Shown here: positions 15,774 through 24,871 of the stretch, one piece after another
How the letters are laid out: each line of letters begins with the position of its first letter
How positions within the stretch are numbered: position 1 is the first letter of the stretch
From: Halodurantibacterium flavum
Lineage (GTDB): Bacteria; Pseudomonadota; Alphaproteobacteria; Rhodobacterales; Rhodobacteraceae
Direction of reading: 5' to 3'
NCBI RefSeq assembly: GCF_042681825.1
Contig: NZ_JBHUGH010000003.1
Location: 1-64,000 of the forward strand
DNA: 64,000 bases
Program-made: the position numbers and the translations under genes
The notes under the pieces: model-generated
What the model was told of the DNA's origin: nothing
Databases searched by the model: none
The model's input: only the letters and a program-made list of their open reading frames with translations

Positions 15774-17318
15774 ATGATGAATCGTGATGGCAGATGGATC
15801 TTGGCGCCGGCGCTGGCCGGGCTGATCCTCCCGCAGGCGGCAGGGGCGCAAGGGATCGACGATGCGGTCAACGCTGCCTTTGCCGAGGCGACCGGCTGGT
15901 TCGTCTCGCTCATTTTTGCGAACATTCCGGGGACCGGCGTTCCGTGGATCGTGATGTGGCTGGTTGTCGCTGCCGCCATCATGACCGTCTATTTCGGCTT
16001 CATCCAGCTCCGGATGGCGGGACATGCGGTCGCCATCGTGCGGGGCCGTTATGCCGACCCCAGGGACCCGGGCGAGGTGAGCCATTTTCAGGCCCTCGCC
16101 ACCGCGCTGTCGGGGACGGTAGGGCTCGGCAATATTGCAGGCGTCGCGGTCGCGATCGGCATCGGCGGCCCGGGCGCGACCTTCTGGATGATTGTCGCAG
16201 GCCTTTTGGGCATGGCGACCAAGTTCACCGAATGCACCCTGGGCGTGAAATACCGTAACGAATATGCCGATGGCACGGTATCGGGCGGGCCGATGTATTA
16301 CCTGACCAAAGGGTTTGCCGAACGCGGCGTCCCCGGCGGGCGGGTTCTCGCCGTGGCCTTTGCCGTCTTTTGCGTGCTCGGGGCCTTTGGTGGCGGCAAC
16401 ATGTTCCAGGTCAATCAGGCGCATCAGCAGATCGCGGGCGTGGTCGGCGCCTATCCGGGCTGGGTTACCGGCCTGATCTTTGCCGGCGTGGTCTTTGCCG
16501 TCATCGTCGGTGGCCTGCAGTCCATCGCCCGCGTGACATCCCGGGTCGTGCCGTTCATGGGGATCGTCTATGTGGGAACCGCCCTGGTCATCCTGATCAT
16601 CCACAGCGACCAGATCCTCTGGGCAGCAGGTCAGATCATCGAGGGCGCCTTTACCGGGCTCGGCGTCGCGGGCGGCATGGTCGGCGCGCTGATCCAGGGC
16701 TTCCGGCGCGCGGCATTCTCGAACGAGGCCGGCGTGGGGTCGGCCGCCATCGCGCATTCGGCCGTCAAGACGAAAGAGCCGATCTCCGAAGGCTTCGTCG
16801 CGCTTCTGGAGCCGTTCATCGACACGGTGGTGATCTGCACCATGACGGCGCTGGTGATCATCATCACCGGGCAGTTGCTGATCGATGCCGAAACCGGGCT
16901 CTACGTTCTGACCGAGGGCGGCCGGATCGCGACGCTGGGCGATACAGAGGGCGTCGGCCTCACCTCGGCCGCATTCGGCGAGGCGATCTGGTGGTTCCCC
17001 TACATCCTCGTCCTGGCGGTGGTGCTGTTCGCCTTTTCGACCATGATCTCGTGGTCCTATTACGGGCTCAAGGCATGGACCTATCTTTTCGGCGAGGGCG
17101 CACGGCAGGAACTGGCGTTCAAGCTGCTCTTTTGCGCATTCGTGGTGATCGGCGCCGCAGCGAGCCTCGATCCGGTGATCGACTTTTCCGACGCCGCGAT
17201 CTTTGCCATGGCCGTGGTCAACATCATCGGGCTTTACGTCCTGATGCCGATCGTCCGGGACGAACTGAACCGCTATCTCGGCAAGCTGAACAGTGGCGAG
17301 ATCCGGCGGGTCTGGTGA
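15774..17318 (+). CDS. Sodium:alanine/glycine symporter (AGCS family)
   Basis: A 514-residue multi-spanning inner-membrane protein of the AGCS family (AlsT/DagA-like), taking up alanine or glycine with sodium. Family hallmarks include ALATALSGTVGLGNIAGVA, GGPGATFWMIVAGLLGMATK and FRRAAFSNEAGVGSAAIAHS. About eleven hydrophobic segments are visible. The N-terminus (ILAPALAGLILPQAAGAQG) resembles a signal peptide, which is common in proteobacterial members. Tandem ATGs at 15774 and 15777 follow GGTGAGGA at about 15761-15768. A terminator hairpin follows directly, so the gene is probably monocistronic. Confidence 0.9.
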   Translation: MMNRDGRWILAPALAGLILPQAAGAQGIDDAVNAAFAEATGWFVSLIFANIPGTGVPWIVMWLVVAAAIMTVYFGFIQLRMAGHAVAIVRGRYADPRDPGEVSHFQALATALSGTVGLGNIAGVAVAIGIGGPGATFWMIVAGLLGMATKFTECTLGVKYRNEYADGTVSGGPMYYLTKGFAERGVPGGRVLAVAFAVFCVLGAFGGGNMFQVNQAHQQIAGVVGAYPGWVTGLIFAGVVFAVIVGGLQSIARVTSRVVPFMGIVYVGTALVILIIHSDQILWAAGQIIEGAFTGLGVAGGMVGALIQGFRRAAFSNEAGVGSAAIAHSAVKTKEPISEGFVALLEPFIDTVVICTMTALVIIITGQLLIDAETGLYVLTEGGRIATLGDTEGVGLTSAAFGEAIWWFPYILVLAVVLFAFSTMISWSYYGLKAWTYLFGEGARQELAFKLLFCAFVVIGAAASLDPVIDFSDAAIFAMAVVNIIGLYVLMPIVRDELNRYLGKLNSGEIRRVW

Positions 17319-17324
17319 ATGAAA

Positions 17325-17355
17325 AAAGGGCATCCGGCAACGCCGGGTGCCCTTT
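17325..17355. terminator. Rho-independent terminator
   Basis: GGGCATCCGGC and GCCGGGTGCCC flank a short AAC loop (17328-17352), with A residues before and TTT after. It ends the symporter transcript ten bases after the stop codon. Confidence 0.75.
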
Positions 17356-17448
17356 GCAAATCCTGGACGTTGGCCGGTTGCATGTGCGCTCGCGAGGTTC
17401 CGCACGGGGCGCCATAGCGCTGACAACTGGAAATTCCTGAACTCAGTC

Positions 17449-17522
17449 TGGAGCGGGTAGCGGGAATCGAACCCGCACCATCAGCTTGGAAGGCTGAGGC
17501 GCTACCATTACACCATACCCGC
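17449..17522 (-). tRNA. tRNA-Gly(TCC)
   Basis: A 74-base cloverleaf read on the minus strand: acceptor GCGGGTA paired with TACCCGC, D arm with TGGTGTAATGGTAGC, anticodon loop CTTCCAA (TCC), T loop GTTCGATTC and encoded CCA. All stems pair. It is distinct from the tRNA-Gly(GCC) fragment at the island boundary. Confidence 0.97.
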
Positions 17523-17596
17523 CCGACTGCGCTTGGTATAGGCAGGGCGCGGGGGCGATGCAAGCCCCCGCGCCGCGCAAGATCAACCGCCGAGGC

Positions 17597-19198
17597 TCAG
17601 CGGACCGTGATACGCCCGTCGGTATAGGGTTCGTAGTTTTCGTTCGCCGCCAGATATTCGGCCAGCACATCCGCCAGATCCGGGCCATAGTCATAGGCGC
17701 TGTCGGCATAGGCCTCGAACACGCGATACCCGTCGCCACCCTGCCGGACATAGTTGTTCGTCACTACGCCGTAGGTGGCTTCGGGGTCGATGGCGACCCA
17801 GTCCTCGCCGTCCTGCACCATCACGTCGCTGATGCGCGAGCCCGGTTCCGCGGCCGGATCGACGGTATAACGAAGCCCCGCGACCTGGGCAAAGCGCCCT
17901 GCCCCGGATTCCATCTGGCTGGCCCCGTTTTCCAGCGCCTCGATAATCGACGCGCCCGAAGCCTGGAAGGTGGAAAGCGTGTTCTGGAACGGAAGCACCG
18001 TCAGCACATCACCCATCGTCACCTCGCCCTCCTCGATCGAGGCGCGGATACCGCCGCCGTTCTGGATCGCGATGGTCACGCCCTGATCGGCCACCCGGTC
18101 AAGCATCGCATCGGCGATGACGTTGCCCATAGTGCATTCGACGGCGCGGCAACTGTCGCGGTTGCCATCCAGCGGCCCGGCGATCTGGGCGACGACACGC
18201 GCCTTCAACTCCTCGATCGGCTCGCCCAGTTCGGCCACGCGGGCCGCGATTTCCTCATTCGGCTGGACCGAGGCGTCGAGCAGCAGCGTATCGCCATAGG
18301 CGTGGATCAGGCCGCCCTCATCATCGAATTCCAGCACCAGATGGCCCAGATACTTGCCATAGCCATAGGCCTGCACGACCGGAACGGCGCTGCCGTCCTC
18401 CTGGCTCACCCAGGTCGGATAGGCGCCGTGGCGATCCACCGAGCTGGCGGAAAGGAAGGTGTGCGAATGCCCGCCGACCACTGCGTCAAGCCCCGGAACC
18501 TGCGCAGCGATTTCCTGATCGCGGACAAAGCCCACATGGGTCAGGGCGATGATCTTGGAAACGCCCTGTTCTTCCAGCGCCGCAACCTCGGCCCGCAGGG
18601 CTTCGACCTCATCCTGAAAGATCACGTCCGGACCGGGTGACGCCGTGTCCACCGTGTCGGTCGCAAGCGCCGAGACGATGCCGATCTGCTCGCCGCCCAC
18701 GTCCAGCACGACGCTTTTTTCCACCCGCCCGTTCAGCAGGTTGGAACGGCTCAGGTCAAGGTTCGACGAGAGGACCGGAAAGGTCACCCGGTCGAGGAAC
18801 TCTGCCAGACCCTCGGGGCCGTCGTCGAATTCGTGGTTGCCGACCGCCATTGCGTCAAAGCCGATCGCCTCCATGAACTCGGCCTCGACCTCGCCCTTGT
18901 AGGTTGAATAGAAAAGCGAGCCCTGAAACTGGTCGCCCGCATCCAGAACGATGACGTTCTGCCCCTCGGCCACCAGGCTGTCGCGCAATTCGTTGATCTT
19001 GGTGTAAAGCCGCGCCACGCCGCCAAAACACTCGCCCGCCGCATCCTGTTCGGCACTGCAGGTCGAATCAGAGGCGTTGATCGGCTCTACACGGCTGTGG
19101 AAGTCGTTGATGTGCAACACGTGCAGCGTGAATTCGGCTTGCGCCATGCCCGCCGAAAGCGCGACCACCGCCGCGGATGCAAGAAACCGAGCAACCAT
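17597..19198 (-). CDS. Periplasmic bifunctional metallophosphatase / 5'-nucleotidase
   Basis: A 533-residue secreted enzyme with a clear signal peptide (residues 1-21, ending GMAQA). The calcineurin-like metallophosphatase domain has HINDFHSR, the GDQFQGS box and GNHEFDDG; a later GGHSH motif completes the metal site. The C-terminal 5'-nucleotidase domain (about 330-510) contains QNGGGIRASI and the substrate-binding aromatic region. It would remove phosphate from extracellular nucleotides so that nucleosides can be taken up, in line with the nucleoside salvage operon at 40268-44803. Start is ATG 19198. The stop is 75 bases from tRNA-Gly(TCC). Confidence 0.92.
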   Translation of the reverse strand: MVARFLASAAVVALSAGMAQAEFTLHVLHINDFHSRVEPINASDSTCSAEQDAAGECFGGVARLYTKINELRDSLVAEGQNVIVLDAGDQFQGSLFYSTYKGEVEAEFMEAIGFDAMAVGNHEFDDGPEGLAEFLDRVTFPVLSSNLDLSRSNLLNGRVEKSVVLDVGGEQIGIVSALATDTVDTASPGPDVIFQDEVEALRAEVAALEEQGVSKIIALTHVGFVRDQEIAAQVPGLDAVVGGHSHTFLSASSVDRHGAYPTWVSQEDGSAVPVVQAYGYGKYLGHLVLEFDDEGGLIHAYGDTLLLDASVQPNEEIAARVAELGEPIEELKARVVAQIAGPLDGNRDSCRAVECTMGNVIADAMLDRVADQGVTIAIQNGGGIRASIEEGEVTMGDVLTVLPFQNTLSTFQASGASIIEALENGASQMESGAGRFAQVAGLRYTVDPAAEPGSRISDVMVQDGEDWVAIDPEATYGVVTNNYVRQGGDGYRVFEAYADSAYDYGPDLADVLAEYLAANENYEPYTDGRITVR

Positions 19199-19351
19199 TC
19201 ATAATCTCCCGTTCATTGATGCAGCCAAAGTGGCGGCAAGCGCCGATCCTGTCAAAGGCTGATATGGCGGCAATAGCTGCGGGCAGTGAAACGCGTATGA
19301 CGAGGCCACCGGGGCATTGACCCGCGCACAGTCAAAGGGCATGACGCACAT

Positions 19352-19690
19352 ATGCTCATCTACAAGATCCTGCGCCGATCCGAATGGAATGCCTTCCGCG
19401 CCGCCGGTAAAACGGCAGGTGCCCCCGTGGATATCGCGGACGGGTATATCCACTTTTCCACCGCCGCGCAGGTGGCCGAAACGGCCGCCCGTCATTTCGC
19501 CGCCGAAAGCGATCTGGTGCTTCTGGCGCTCGACGCCGACCGGCTGGGGCCCGAACTGCGGTGGGAGCCCGCACGGGGCGGCCAGCTTTTCCCGCATCTG
19601 TATCGCGATCTCCGGATCGACGACGTGCTGTGGGACAAATCGCTTCCCCTCGGCGCTAGCGGCCACATCTTTCCCGAGGGGCTGTGGTGA
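19352..19690 (+). CDS. DUF952 family protein
   Basis: A 112-residue protein of the DUF952 family. Seen motifs are IYKILRRSEWNAF at the N-terminus, DGYIHFSTAAQVAETAARHF in the centre, LRWEPARGGQLFPHLYRDL and the C-terminal GHIFP. The biochemical role of the family is unknown; the fold is thought to resemble ADP-ribosyltransferases, which is an inference from the literature and not visible here. Its stop overlaps the start of pyrD (GTGA), the usual arrangement in Rhodobacterales, suggesting co-translation with dihydroorotate dehydrogenase. Confidence 0.88.
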   Translation: MLIYKILRRSEWNAFRAAGKTAGAPVDIADGYIHFSTAAQVAETAARHFAAESDLVLLALDADRLGPELRWEPARGGQLFPHLYRDLRIDDVLWDKSLPLGASGHIFPEGLW

Positions 19691-20742
19691 GCGTTCTGGA
19701 GCGGGCGGGCCTTGCCGTTCTGCACCGTCTCGACCCCGAACAGGGGCACGGGCTTGCGATCCGCGCCTTGCGTGCGGGCGTCGTTCCTCTGCCGGGGCGC
19801 ATCACCAGCGCGCGGCTTGCCTGCAGGCTCGCGGGGCTGACGCTGGATAACCCGCTGGGCCTTGCCGCAGGCTTTGACAAGAACGCAACCGCGTTGGGGC
19901 CACTTGTCCGGTCCGGCTTCGGCTTTCTTGAGGTGGGGGCCGCGACGCCCCGCCCGCAACCGGGAAACCCGCGCCCGCGCCTCTTCCGCCTTGCCGAAGA
20001 CCGCGCCGCCATCAACCGCTTCGGGTTCAACAATGACGGCGCCGCGGCGATTGCCAGCCGCCTTGCGCAGCGTCCCGCGACGGGCATCGTCGGCCTGAAC
20101 CTTGGCGCGAACAAGGACAGCAGCGACCGCGCGGCGGATTTCGCGCAGGTTTTGACAAGATGCGGGAATTTCGTCGATTTCGCGACGGTGAACGTGAGTT
20201 CGCCAAACACCGAACGCCTGCGCGACCTTCAGGGCCGGGCGGCGCTGACGGCCCTGTTGTCCGGGGTGATGGAGGCGCGGGCGGGCCTTGACCGGTCGAT
20301 CCCCGTCTTTCTGAAGGTCGCGCCCGACCTTTCCGACGAAGAAATCCCCGGAATCGCTTCTGTCGCGCTGGAGGCAGGAATCGATGCGATCATCGCGACC
20401 AACACCACCCTTGCGCGCGACGGGCTGCGCAGCCCGGATGCGGGTCAGGCAGGGGGCCTTTCGGGCGCGCCGCTCTTTGAAAAATCGACCCGCGTTCTGG
20501 CACGGTTTTCGCAGGCGACCGGCGGACAGATCCCGCTGGTCGGGGTCGGCGGGATCAGCAGCGGGGCGGAGGCCTATGCCAAGATCCGGGCCGGGGCCTC
20601 GGCCGTGCAGCTCTATACCGCGCTGATCTATGGCGGCATGTCGCTCGTTCCGCGCATCCTGCGCGATCTGGACGCGCTGCTTGAAAAAGACGGCCTGACC
20701 GTCGAACAGGCCGTGGGCCTCGACAGTTCCGCCTGGCTTTAG
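19687..20742 (+). CDS. pyrD: Quinone-dependent dihydroorotate dehydrogenase
   Basis: A 351-residue class 2 dihydroorotate dehydrogenase, an FMN enzyme on the inner membrane that oxidises dihydroorotate to orotate in pyrimidine synthesis with ubiquinone as acceptor. The N-terminal amphipathic extension (LERAGLAVLHRLDPE) is typical of class 2. Motifs include NPLGLAAGFDKN, the active-site serine in NVSSPNTERLRDLQ, IATNTT, and the FMN phosphate site VGVGGISSG followed by AGASAVQLY. GTG at 19687 is chosen because it forms a GTGA overlap with the DUF952 stop; GTG at 19684 is the alternative. The 3' end overlaps the convergent MATE gene by four bases. Confidence 0.94.
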   Translation: MSVLERAGLAVLHRLDPEQGHGLAIRALRAGVVPLPGRITSARLACRLAGLTLDNPLGLAAGFDKNATALGPLVRSGFGFLEVGAATPRPQPGNPRPRLFRLAEDRAAINRFGFNNDGAAAIASRLAQRPATGIVGLNLGANKDSSDRAADFAQVLTRCGNFVDFATVNVSSPNTERLRDLQGRAALTALLSGVMEARAGLDRSIPVFLKVAPDLSDEEIPGIASVALEAGIDAIIATNTTLARDGLRSPDAGQAGGLSGAPLFEKSTRVLARFSQATGGQIPLVGVGGISSGAEAYAKIRAGASAVQLYTALIYGGMSLVPRILRDLDALLEKDGLTVEQAVGLDSSAWL

Positions 20743-22061
20743 GCGGGCAGCGCTATGCGCCGTTCCAGACGCGGGTAATAGGCCCAAAGCGTCAGACCGC
20801 GCATGATGTTGAGAACCATCAGCGCCGCCCAGAGCCCATGGTTTTCCCATTGCGGGACCAGGAGCACGATCACGATCCCATAGACCGCGACCGAACCGAG
20901 CGTCGCGTTCCGCATTTCGCGGGTCGCCGTCGCACCGATGAATATCCCGTCGAACATATAGGCGGCAAGGCTGACAAGACAGCCCAGCGCAATCCATGGC
21001 AGATAAAGACGCGCCGCCGCCTGAACCTCGGAATCGCGGGCCATCGTGTCGATGATCAAGGGCCCGAAGACAAGGAAGGCCAGCGCCAGCACTGCGGCAG
21101 CCCCCATACCCCAAAGGCTCGTCAACCACGCGGAACGCCTGACGGCATCCCGGGACCGGGCGCCGACCGCCTGCCCGACCAGCGCCTCGGCGGCAAAGGC
21201 GAAGCCGTCCAGCGCATAGGCCGTGATCTCCAGAAACTGGAGCAGCACCTGATTTGCGGCAAGCGTCACATCGCCGAACCCAGCACCCAGAAAGATGAAG
21301 GTGGTAAAGCTGCCCTGCAGCACGACCGACCGGATCATGATGTCGGTGTTGACCGACAGCATCCGCAACAGCCGCAACCGGTCGAAGATCCGCGCCCATG
21401 CACGCCAGCGCCCATTCCGGAAGGCGGGGCGGCAGAGCCACAGACCAAGCATCAGGCCCGACCATTCCGCGATCAGCGTGGCGATGGCCACGCCTTCGAC
21501 ACCCCATCCAAGGCCAAGCACGAACCAGAGATCGAGCCCGATGTTGAGACCGTTCATCCAGAGCTGCAAAAGGAGGACGCCGCGCGTCCTTTCCAGCGCG
21601 ATCAGCCAGCCGGTGATCGCATAAAGCCCGATCGTCGCCGGCGCCCCCCAGATCCGGAGCGAAAGATAGGCGCGGGCGAGTTGCTCGACCTCATCGCTGG
21701 CGGGGGCAAGGCGAAACGCGAGCGTGGCAATCGGCACCTGCAAGAGGATGAACAAAAGGCCCGCAGCCGCACCGATCATCAAGGCGCGCATCAGGATTGC
21801 GCCGCTTTCGGCCTCATCCCCCGCGCCATGGGCCTGCGCCACCAGCCCGGACGTGCCCATCCGCAGAAAGCCGAAGATCCAGTAGACCGAGGCAAGGATC
21901 ACCGCCCCGATCCCGACCGCACCGATCGGCGCCGCAAGCCCCATCTGCCCCACGACGCCCGTGTCCACGGCGCCAAGAATGGGCACGGTCGCGTTCGAAA
22001 GCACGATGGGCACCGCGATCCGCAGCACCCGGCGGTTGGTGACGTCCTGCGCCGAAATCAT
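20739..22061 (-). CDS. MATE family multidrug/toxin exporter (DinF-like)
   Basis: A 440-residue membrane protein with twelve hydrophobic segments in two halves, as expected for MATE cation/H+ or Na+ antiporters. It begins VTNRRVLRIAVPIVLSNATVPILGAVDTGVVGQ, the DinF-type N-terminus, and has the second-half hallmark GFAFAAEALVGQAVGA. Start ATG 22061 overlaps the stop of the upstream thioesterase gene (ATGA), so it is the third gene of a unit thioesterase-thioesterase-MATE. The transported compound is unknown. Confidence 0.9.
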   Translation of the reverse strand: MISAQDVTNRRVLRIAVPIVLSNATVPILGAVDTGVVGQMGLAAPIGAVGIGAVILASVYWIFGFLRMGTSGLVAQAHGAGDEAESGAILMRALMIGAAAGLLFILLQVPIATLAFRLAPASDEVEQLARAYLSLRIWGAPATIGLYAITGWLIALERTRGVLLLQLWMNGLNIGLDLWFVLGLGWGVEGVAIATLIAEWSGLMLGLWLCRPAFRNGRWRAWARIFDRLRLLRMLSVNTDIMIRSVVLQGSFTTFIFLGAGFGDVTLAANQVLLQFLEITAYALDGFAFAAEALVGQAVGARSRDAVRRSAWLTSLWGMGAAAVLALAFLVFGPLIIDTMARDSEVQAAARLYLPWIALGCLVSLAAYMFDGIFIGATATREMRNATLGSVAVYGIVIVLLVPQWENHGLWAALMVLNIMRGLTLWAYYPRLERRIALPA

Positions 22062-22564
22062 TCCGTTTCGGGCATCAGGAAATGCCCGGTGGCCTGCGCG
22101 ATTGGCCTGGCGCGGTTATCTTGCCATGCCTCGACCCGGACCGACGCATAGCGCCGGCCGGACCTGTTCACGCTCGCCCGCGCATAGGCGTCGCGGGGCA
22201 GACCGGATCGCAGGTAATCGACCGTAAAGTCGATGGTCTTGGGCATCCGTGGCAAACTCTCGGGCGACAGGGCGCGCGGATCGAGGCGCCCGGCCTCCAT
22301 ATCTTCCCACAACAGGGACCAGGAAAGCTCGATGATCGCGGCAACCTCCAGAAAGGCCGCCGTCGCGCCCCCATGCAGCGCGGGCAGCATAGGATTACCG
22401 ATGAGCTTCTCGTCGAAGGGCAGGATCGCGGTCAGTTCATCGCCGCGCCGGTCGAACCGGATACCGAGGAACTGGATATAGGGAACGCCGTGCACCAGCG
22501 CCCCCAGCGCGGCGTCGCGCCGCTCCTTGACGACCTGAACGGGCTCGGGCGGCGGGCGGATCAT
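22058..22564 (-). CDS. Hotdog-fold thioesterase (PaaI-like)
   Basis: A 168-residue protein of the PaaI/YdiI hotdog family, probably hydrolysing acyl-CoA esters. The catalytic-loop motif is PALHGGATAAFLEVAA, with IDFTVDYLRSG as the next strand. Start ATG 22564 overlaps the stop of the preceding paralogue; a longer frame is not native. The two adjacent thioesterases share organisation but only moderate similarity, so they probably arose by old duplication and may form a heteromer or act on different acyl-CoAs. Confidence 0.88.
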   Translation of the reverse strand: MIRPPPEPVQVVKERRDAALGALVHGVPYIQFLGIRFDRRGDELTAILPFDEKLIGNPMLPALHGGATAAFLEVAAIIELSWSLLWEDMEAGRLDPRALSPESLPRMPKTIDFTVDYLRSGLPRDAYARASVNRSGRRYASVRVEAWQDNRARPIAQATGHFLMPETE

Positions 22565-22986
22565 GCCTTGGACCTTTCGACCGTGAAGGCGCCCGTCGCC
22601 GCCGCAACCGGCCGATCCGGATCGTCGTCGCAGGCGGTCGCCCGCACGAAGGCGACCGAACGGGTCACATGATAGCATTCGGCCCGCGCCCGGATACGCT
22701 GCCCCGGCACCGCACCACGCATGTAGTCGATCCGCAGGTCGATGGTTGCGGTCCCTGTCGCACCGGTCGGATGGCTCATGACAGCGGCCCCGCTGCAGGT
22801 GTCCATCAGGGCCGAGACCGCACCCCCATGGATCACGCCACTGCGCGGATCGCCCACCAGACGCGTGTCGTAGGGCATGGAGATTTCAACGATCCCGTCA
22901 CCCACGAAATCCACCTCCATCCCCAAGGCGATGGAATGGGGAATCGTGGCAAGGAACTGTCGGGCGATCCTGAGCCTTTCTTCCAT
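22561..22986 (-). CDS. Hotdog-fold thioesterase (PaaI-like)
   Basis: A 141-residue PaaI-type thioesterase: the motif SGVIHGGAVSALMDTCSGAA carries the catalytic Asp after the HGG turn, followed by TIDLRIDYMRG. Start taken at ATG 22986; the ribosome binding site is weak, so a different start nearby is possible. It is the first gene of the thioesterase-thioesterase-MATE unit and is divergent from the MerR regulator at 23149, whose control it may be under. Confidence 0.88.
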   Translation of the reverse strand: MEERLRIARQFLATIPHSIALGMEVDFVGDGIVEISMPYDTRLVGDPRSGVIHGGAVSALMDTCSGAAVMSHPTGATGTATIDLRIDYMRGAVPGQRIRARAECYHVTRSVAFVRATACDDDPDRPVAAATGAFTVERSKA

Positions 22987-23148
22987 GACTGGGTCCGTTC
23001 GTGGTGGGGCCGCATCGGGGCATGAGGACGACCCTATGCCTTGGCGCAGCGCGACCGCAAGACCGAATGGCGACAGTAACCGAACCGCCCGCGACCCGTT
23101 GCGGACGGCGGCGACTGCGGGTAGCGTCTGGGCAACTATGGAGGGGAC

Positions 23149-23526
23149 ATGACCGAGAAGCAGCTGAGTTTCAAGGAAATGTGCGCGCGTTTCGAGGTGA
23201 CCCCCCGCACCTTGCGCTACTACGAATATATCGAGCTTCTGGAACCGCATCGGGATGGCCGCAGCCGGTTCTACGGCCCGCGAGAGGTCGCGCGCATGAC
23301 CCTGATCCTGCGCGGGCGCCGCTTTGGCTTCAGCCTGGAAGAAATCCGGCAGTGGTTGCTGATCTATGAAACCCAAGGCACCCGGCCGCAGCTGGAGGCC
23401 TGGATCGAGCTTGCAGACCGTCAGCTCGGGGATCTCGACCGCCAGAAGGCCGAGTTGGACCGGACCATCGCCGAGCTTCGCAGCCTGCGCGATGAAACCA
23501 CCGAGATTCTGAAGCGCCAACCCTGA
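23149..23526 (+). CDS. MerR family transcriptional regulator
   Basis: A 125-residue MerR-type regulator. The winged helix-turn-helix is at residues 7-70 (FKEMCARFEVTPRTLRYYE, then RFYGPREVARMTLILRGRRFGFSLEEI), and a C-terminal coiled coil at about 85-120. There is no cysteine effector site, as in MerR members that respond to acyl-CoA or branched-chain metabolites. It is closely similar to the MerR at 31770. It lies divergent to the thioesterase operon, and GGAGGGG precedes the ATG. Confidence 0.92.
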   Translation: MTEKQLSFKEMCARFEVTPRTLRYYEYIELLEPHRDGRSRFYGPREVARMTLILRGRRFGFSLEEIRQWLLIYETQGTRPQLEAWIELADRQLGDLDRQKAELDRTIAELRSLRDETTEILKRQP

Positions 23527-23554
23527 CGCTTGGCAGGATCAGCGCTTGGCCGGA

Positions 23555-24871
23555 TCAGCGTTTGGACCGCCGCCGGGTGCCACCGGCTGCCGCCAGAACC
23601 GGCGTTTGCGACGCAATGACAGGTGCTGGCGCCCCGACATCCAGACCGCAGAGCATCTTCCAGTCCCGGACAAAGCCTGCCAGATCAAGCGGCGGTGTGA
23701 TACGGCGCTTGTATTCCGCCAGTATCTCGGGCCGGTTGTGGACCGTGCCGATGGCGGCGGCCAGCGCGGCCGGGTCGCCGACGCTGAAATGGATGCCCCA
23801 GCCCTCGGTCTTTTCCTTCATCCCGCCGATGTCGGAGGCAAGCATCGGCGTCCCGGCCGCCCGCGCCTCCTGAATGATGACCGGCGAGTTTTCCCACCAG
23901 ACCGAGGGAATGATGATCCATCCGAACCGCTTCATGATCTCGATGCAGTCCTGCGGCCGGTAGCGGCCCCGGAAGCGGACGGATGACGGCACCGCCACCT
24001 CGGGCCAGAGCGCGGCAAAGCGGTTCTGGTCAAGGCCGTAGATCTCGATCTGCACGGGCGGCCCGGCATCCTCGGATTCGGCGCGTTCCTCTTCGATGAG
24101 GTTCGCGGCGCGGATGAGGATATCGAGCCCCTTGGTGGGCGTCGCCTGACCGAAGAAGGCAAAGCGCCGGCTCTTCACCGCCAGTTCCTCGGGGGTTTCG
24201 GACGTGCCCAACGGATCATAATCGAGGCCGTTCTCGATCACCTTGATCTCGCCCTTCGGGATGCCCCAGCCTTCAAAGCGTTCGCGCAGGAATTCGCTGG
24301 GCGACAGCAGCACGTCGAACTGATCCAGCATCTCGCGCAGGCGGAAGTTGCGCAGGACGAAGTCCATCGGTCCGCGCCCGATACAGGCGGCGCAGGCGAC
24401 CTCGCTCGCGGCGTAGCAAAGCTCGCCCGATGTCTTGACCATCTGTCCGTGATTGGCGCAGATCGCGGTCAGTTCGTGCAGCGTGCAGATGAACCGCGCC
24501 TCTGGCAGCGCCTTGCGCAATCTGCGGATCGTGCCCGCCCCGATATTCCAGAAATGGTGAAAGTGGTAAACGTCGCCACGCAGTGCCAGCAGGAACTCGA
24601 CGATCCAGTCTTCATCGGCGATCTGGCTCTGCTCCATGATGAAGCCGTCCATGCCCCGCCCGCGCAGGCAGAAATCGCGCGGACTGAAGCTGAGCACCTG
24701 TTGCGTCGCGCCAAAGAACTTTGCGCTGTCTTCCGGCCCGATCGTGGAGCCGACGAAATAGACATCCTCGCCCAGGCTTTCGAGATGCTGGAACTGGCGA
24801 TAGGCCGCGACCTCTCCCCCGCCATATTTGAAATTGGGATGAGAATGGGAAACGATAACGGTGCGGGTCAT
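23555..24871 (-). CDS. Glycosyltransferase family 4 protein
   Basis: A 438-residue GT-B glycosyltransferase. The N-terminal half has SHSHPNFKYGGGEVAAYRQF, and the C-terminal half the sugar-nucleotide domain with FFGQATPTKGLDILIRAA and the conserved E-x7-E region WWENSPVIIQEARAAGTPML. A cysteine group CYAASEVACAACIG near residue 155 resembles the C-x2-C motifs of some GT4 enzymes. It is cytoplasmic or membrane-associated and adds a sugar during surface glycan synthesis. Start ATG 24871 overlaps the stop of the upstream 524-aa gene (ATGA), so the two are coupled. Confidence 0.9.
   Translation of the reverse strand: MTRTVIVSHSHPNFKYGGGEVAAYRQFQHLESLGEDVYFVGSTIGPEDSAKFFGATQQVLSFSPRDFCLRGRGMDGFIMEQSQIADEDWIVEFLLALRGDVYHFHHFWNIGAGTIRRLRKALPEARFICTLHELTAICANHGQMVKTSGELCYAASEVACAACIGRGPMDFVLRNFRLREMLDQFDVLLSPSEFLRERFEGWGIPKGEIKVIENGLDYDPLGTSETPEELAVKSRRFAFFGQATPTKGLDILIRAANLIEEERAESEDAGPPVQIEIYGLDQNRFAALWPEVAVPSSVRFRGRYRPQDCIEIMKRFGWIIIPSVWWENSPVIIQEARAAGTPMLASDIGGMKEKTEGWGIHFSVGDPAALAAAIGTVHNRPEILAEYKRRITPPLDLAGFVRDWKMLCGLDVGAPAPVIASQTPVLAAAGGTRRRSKR

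Noticed and set aside
19492..21507. 671-residue minus-strand frame over pyrD
   Set aside because: It overlaps pyrD and the MATE gene in another frame and shows no domain.
22987..23148. MerR-type ACGT palindrome before the first MerR gene
   Set aside because: I looked for the motif found at 31684-31706 and saw no comparable inverted repeat here.
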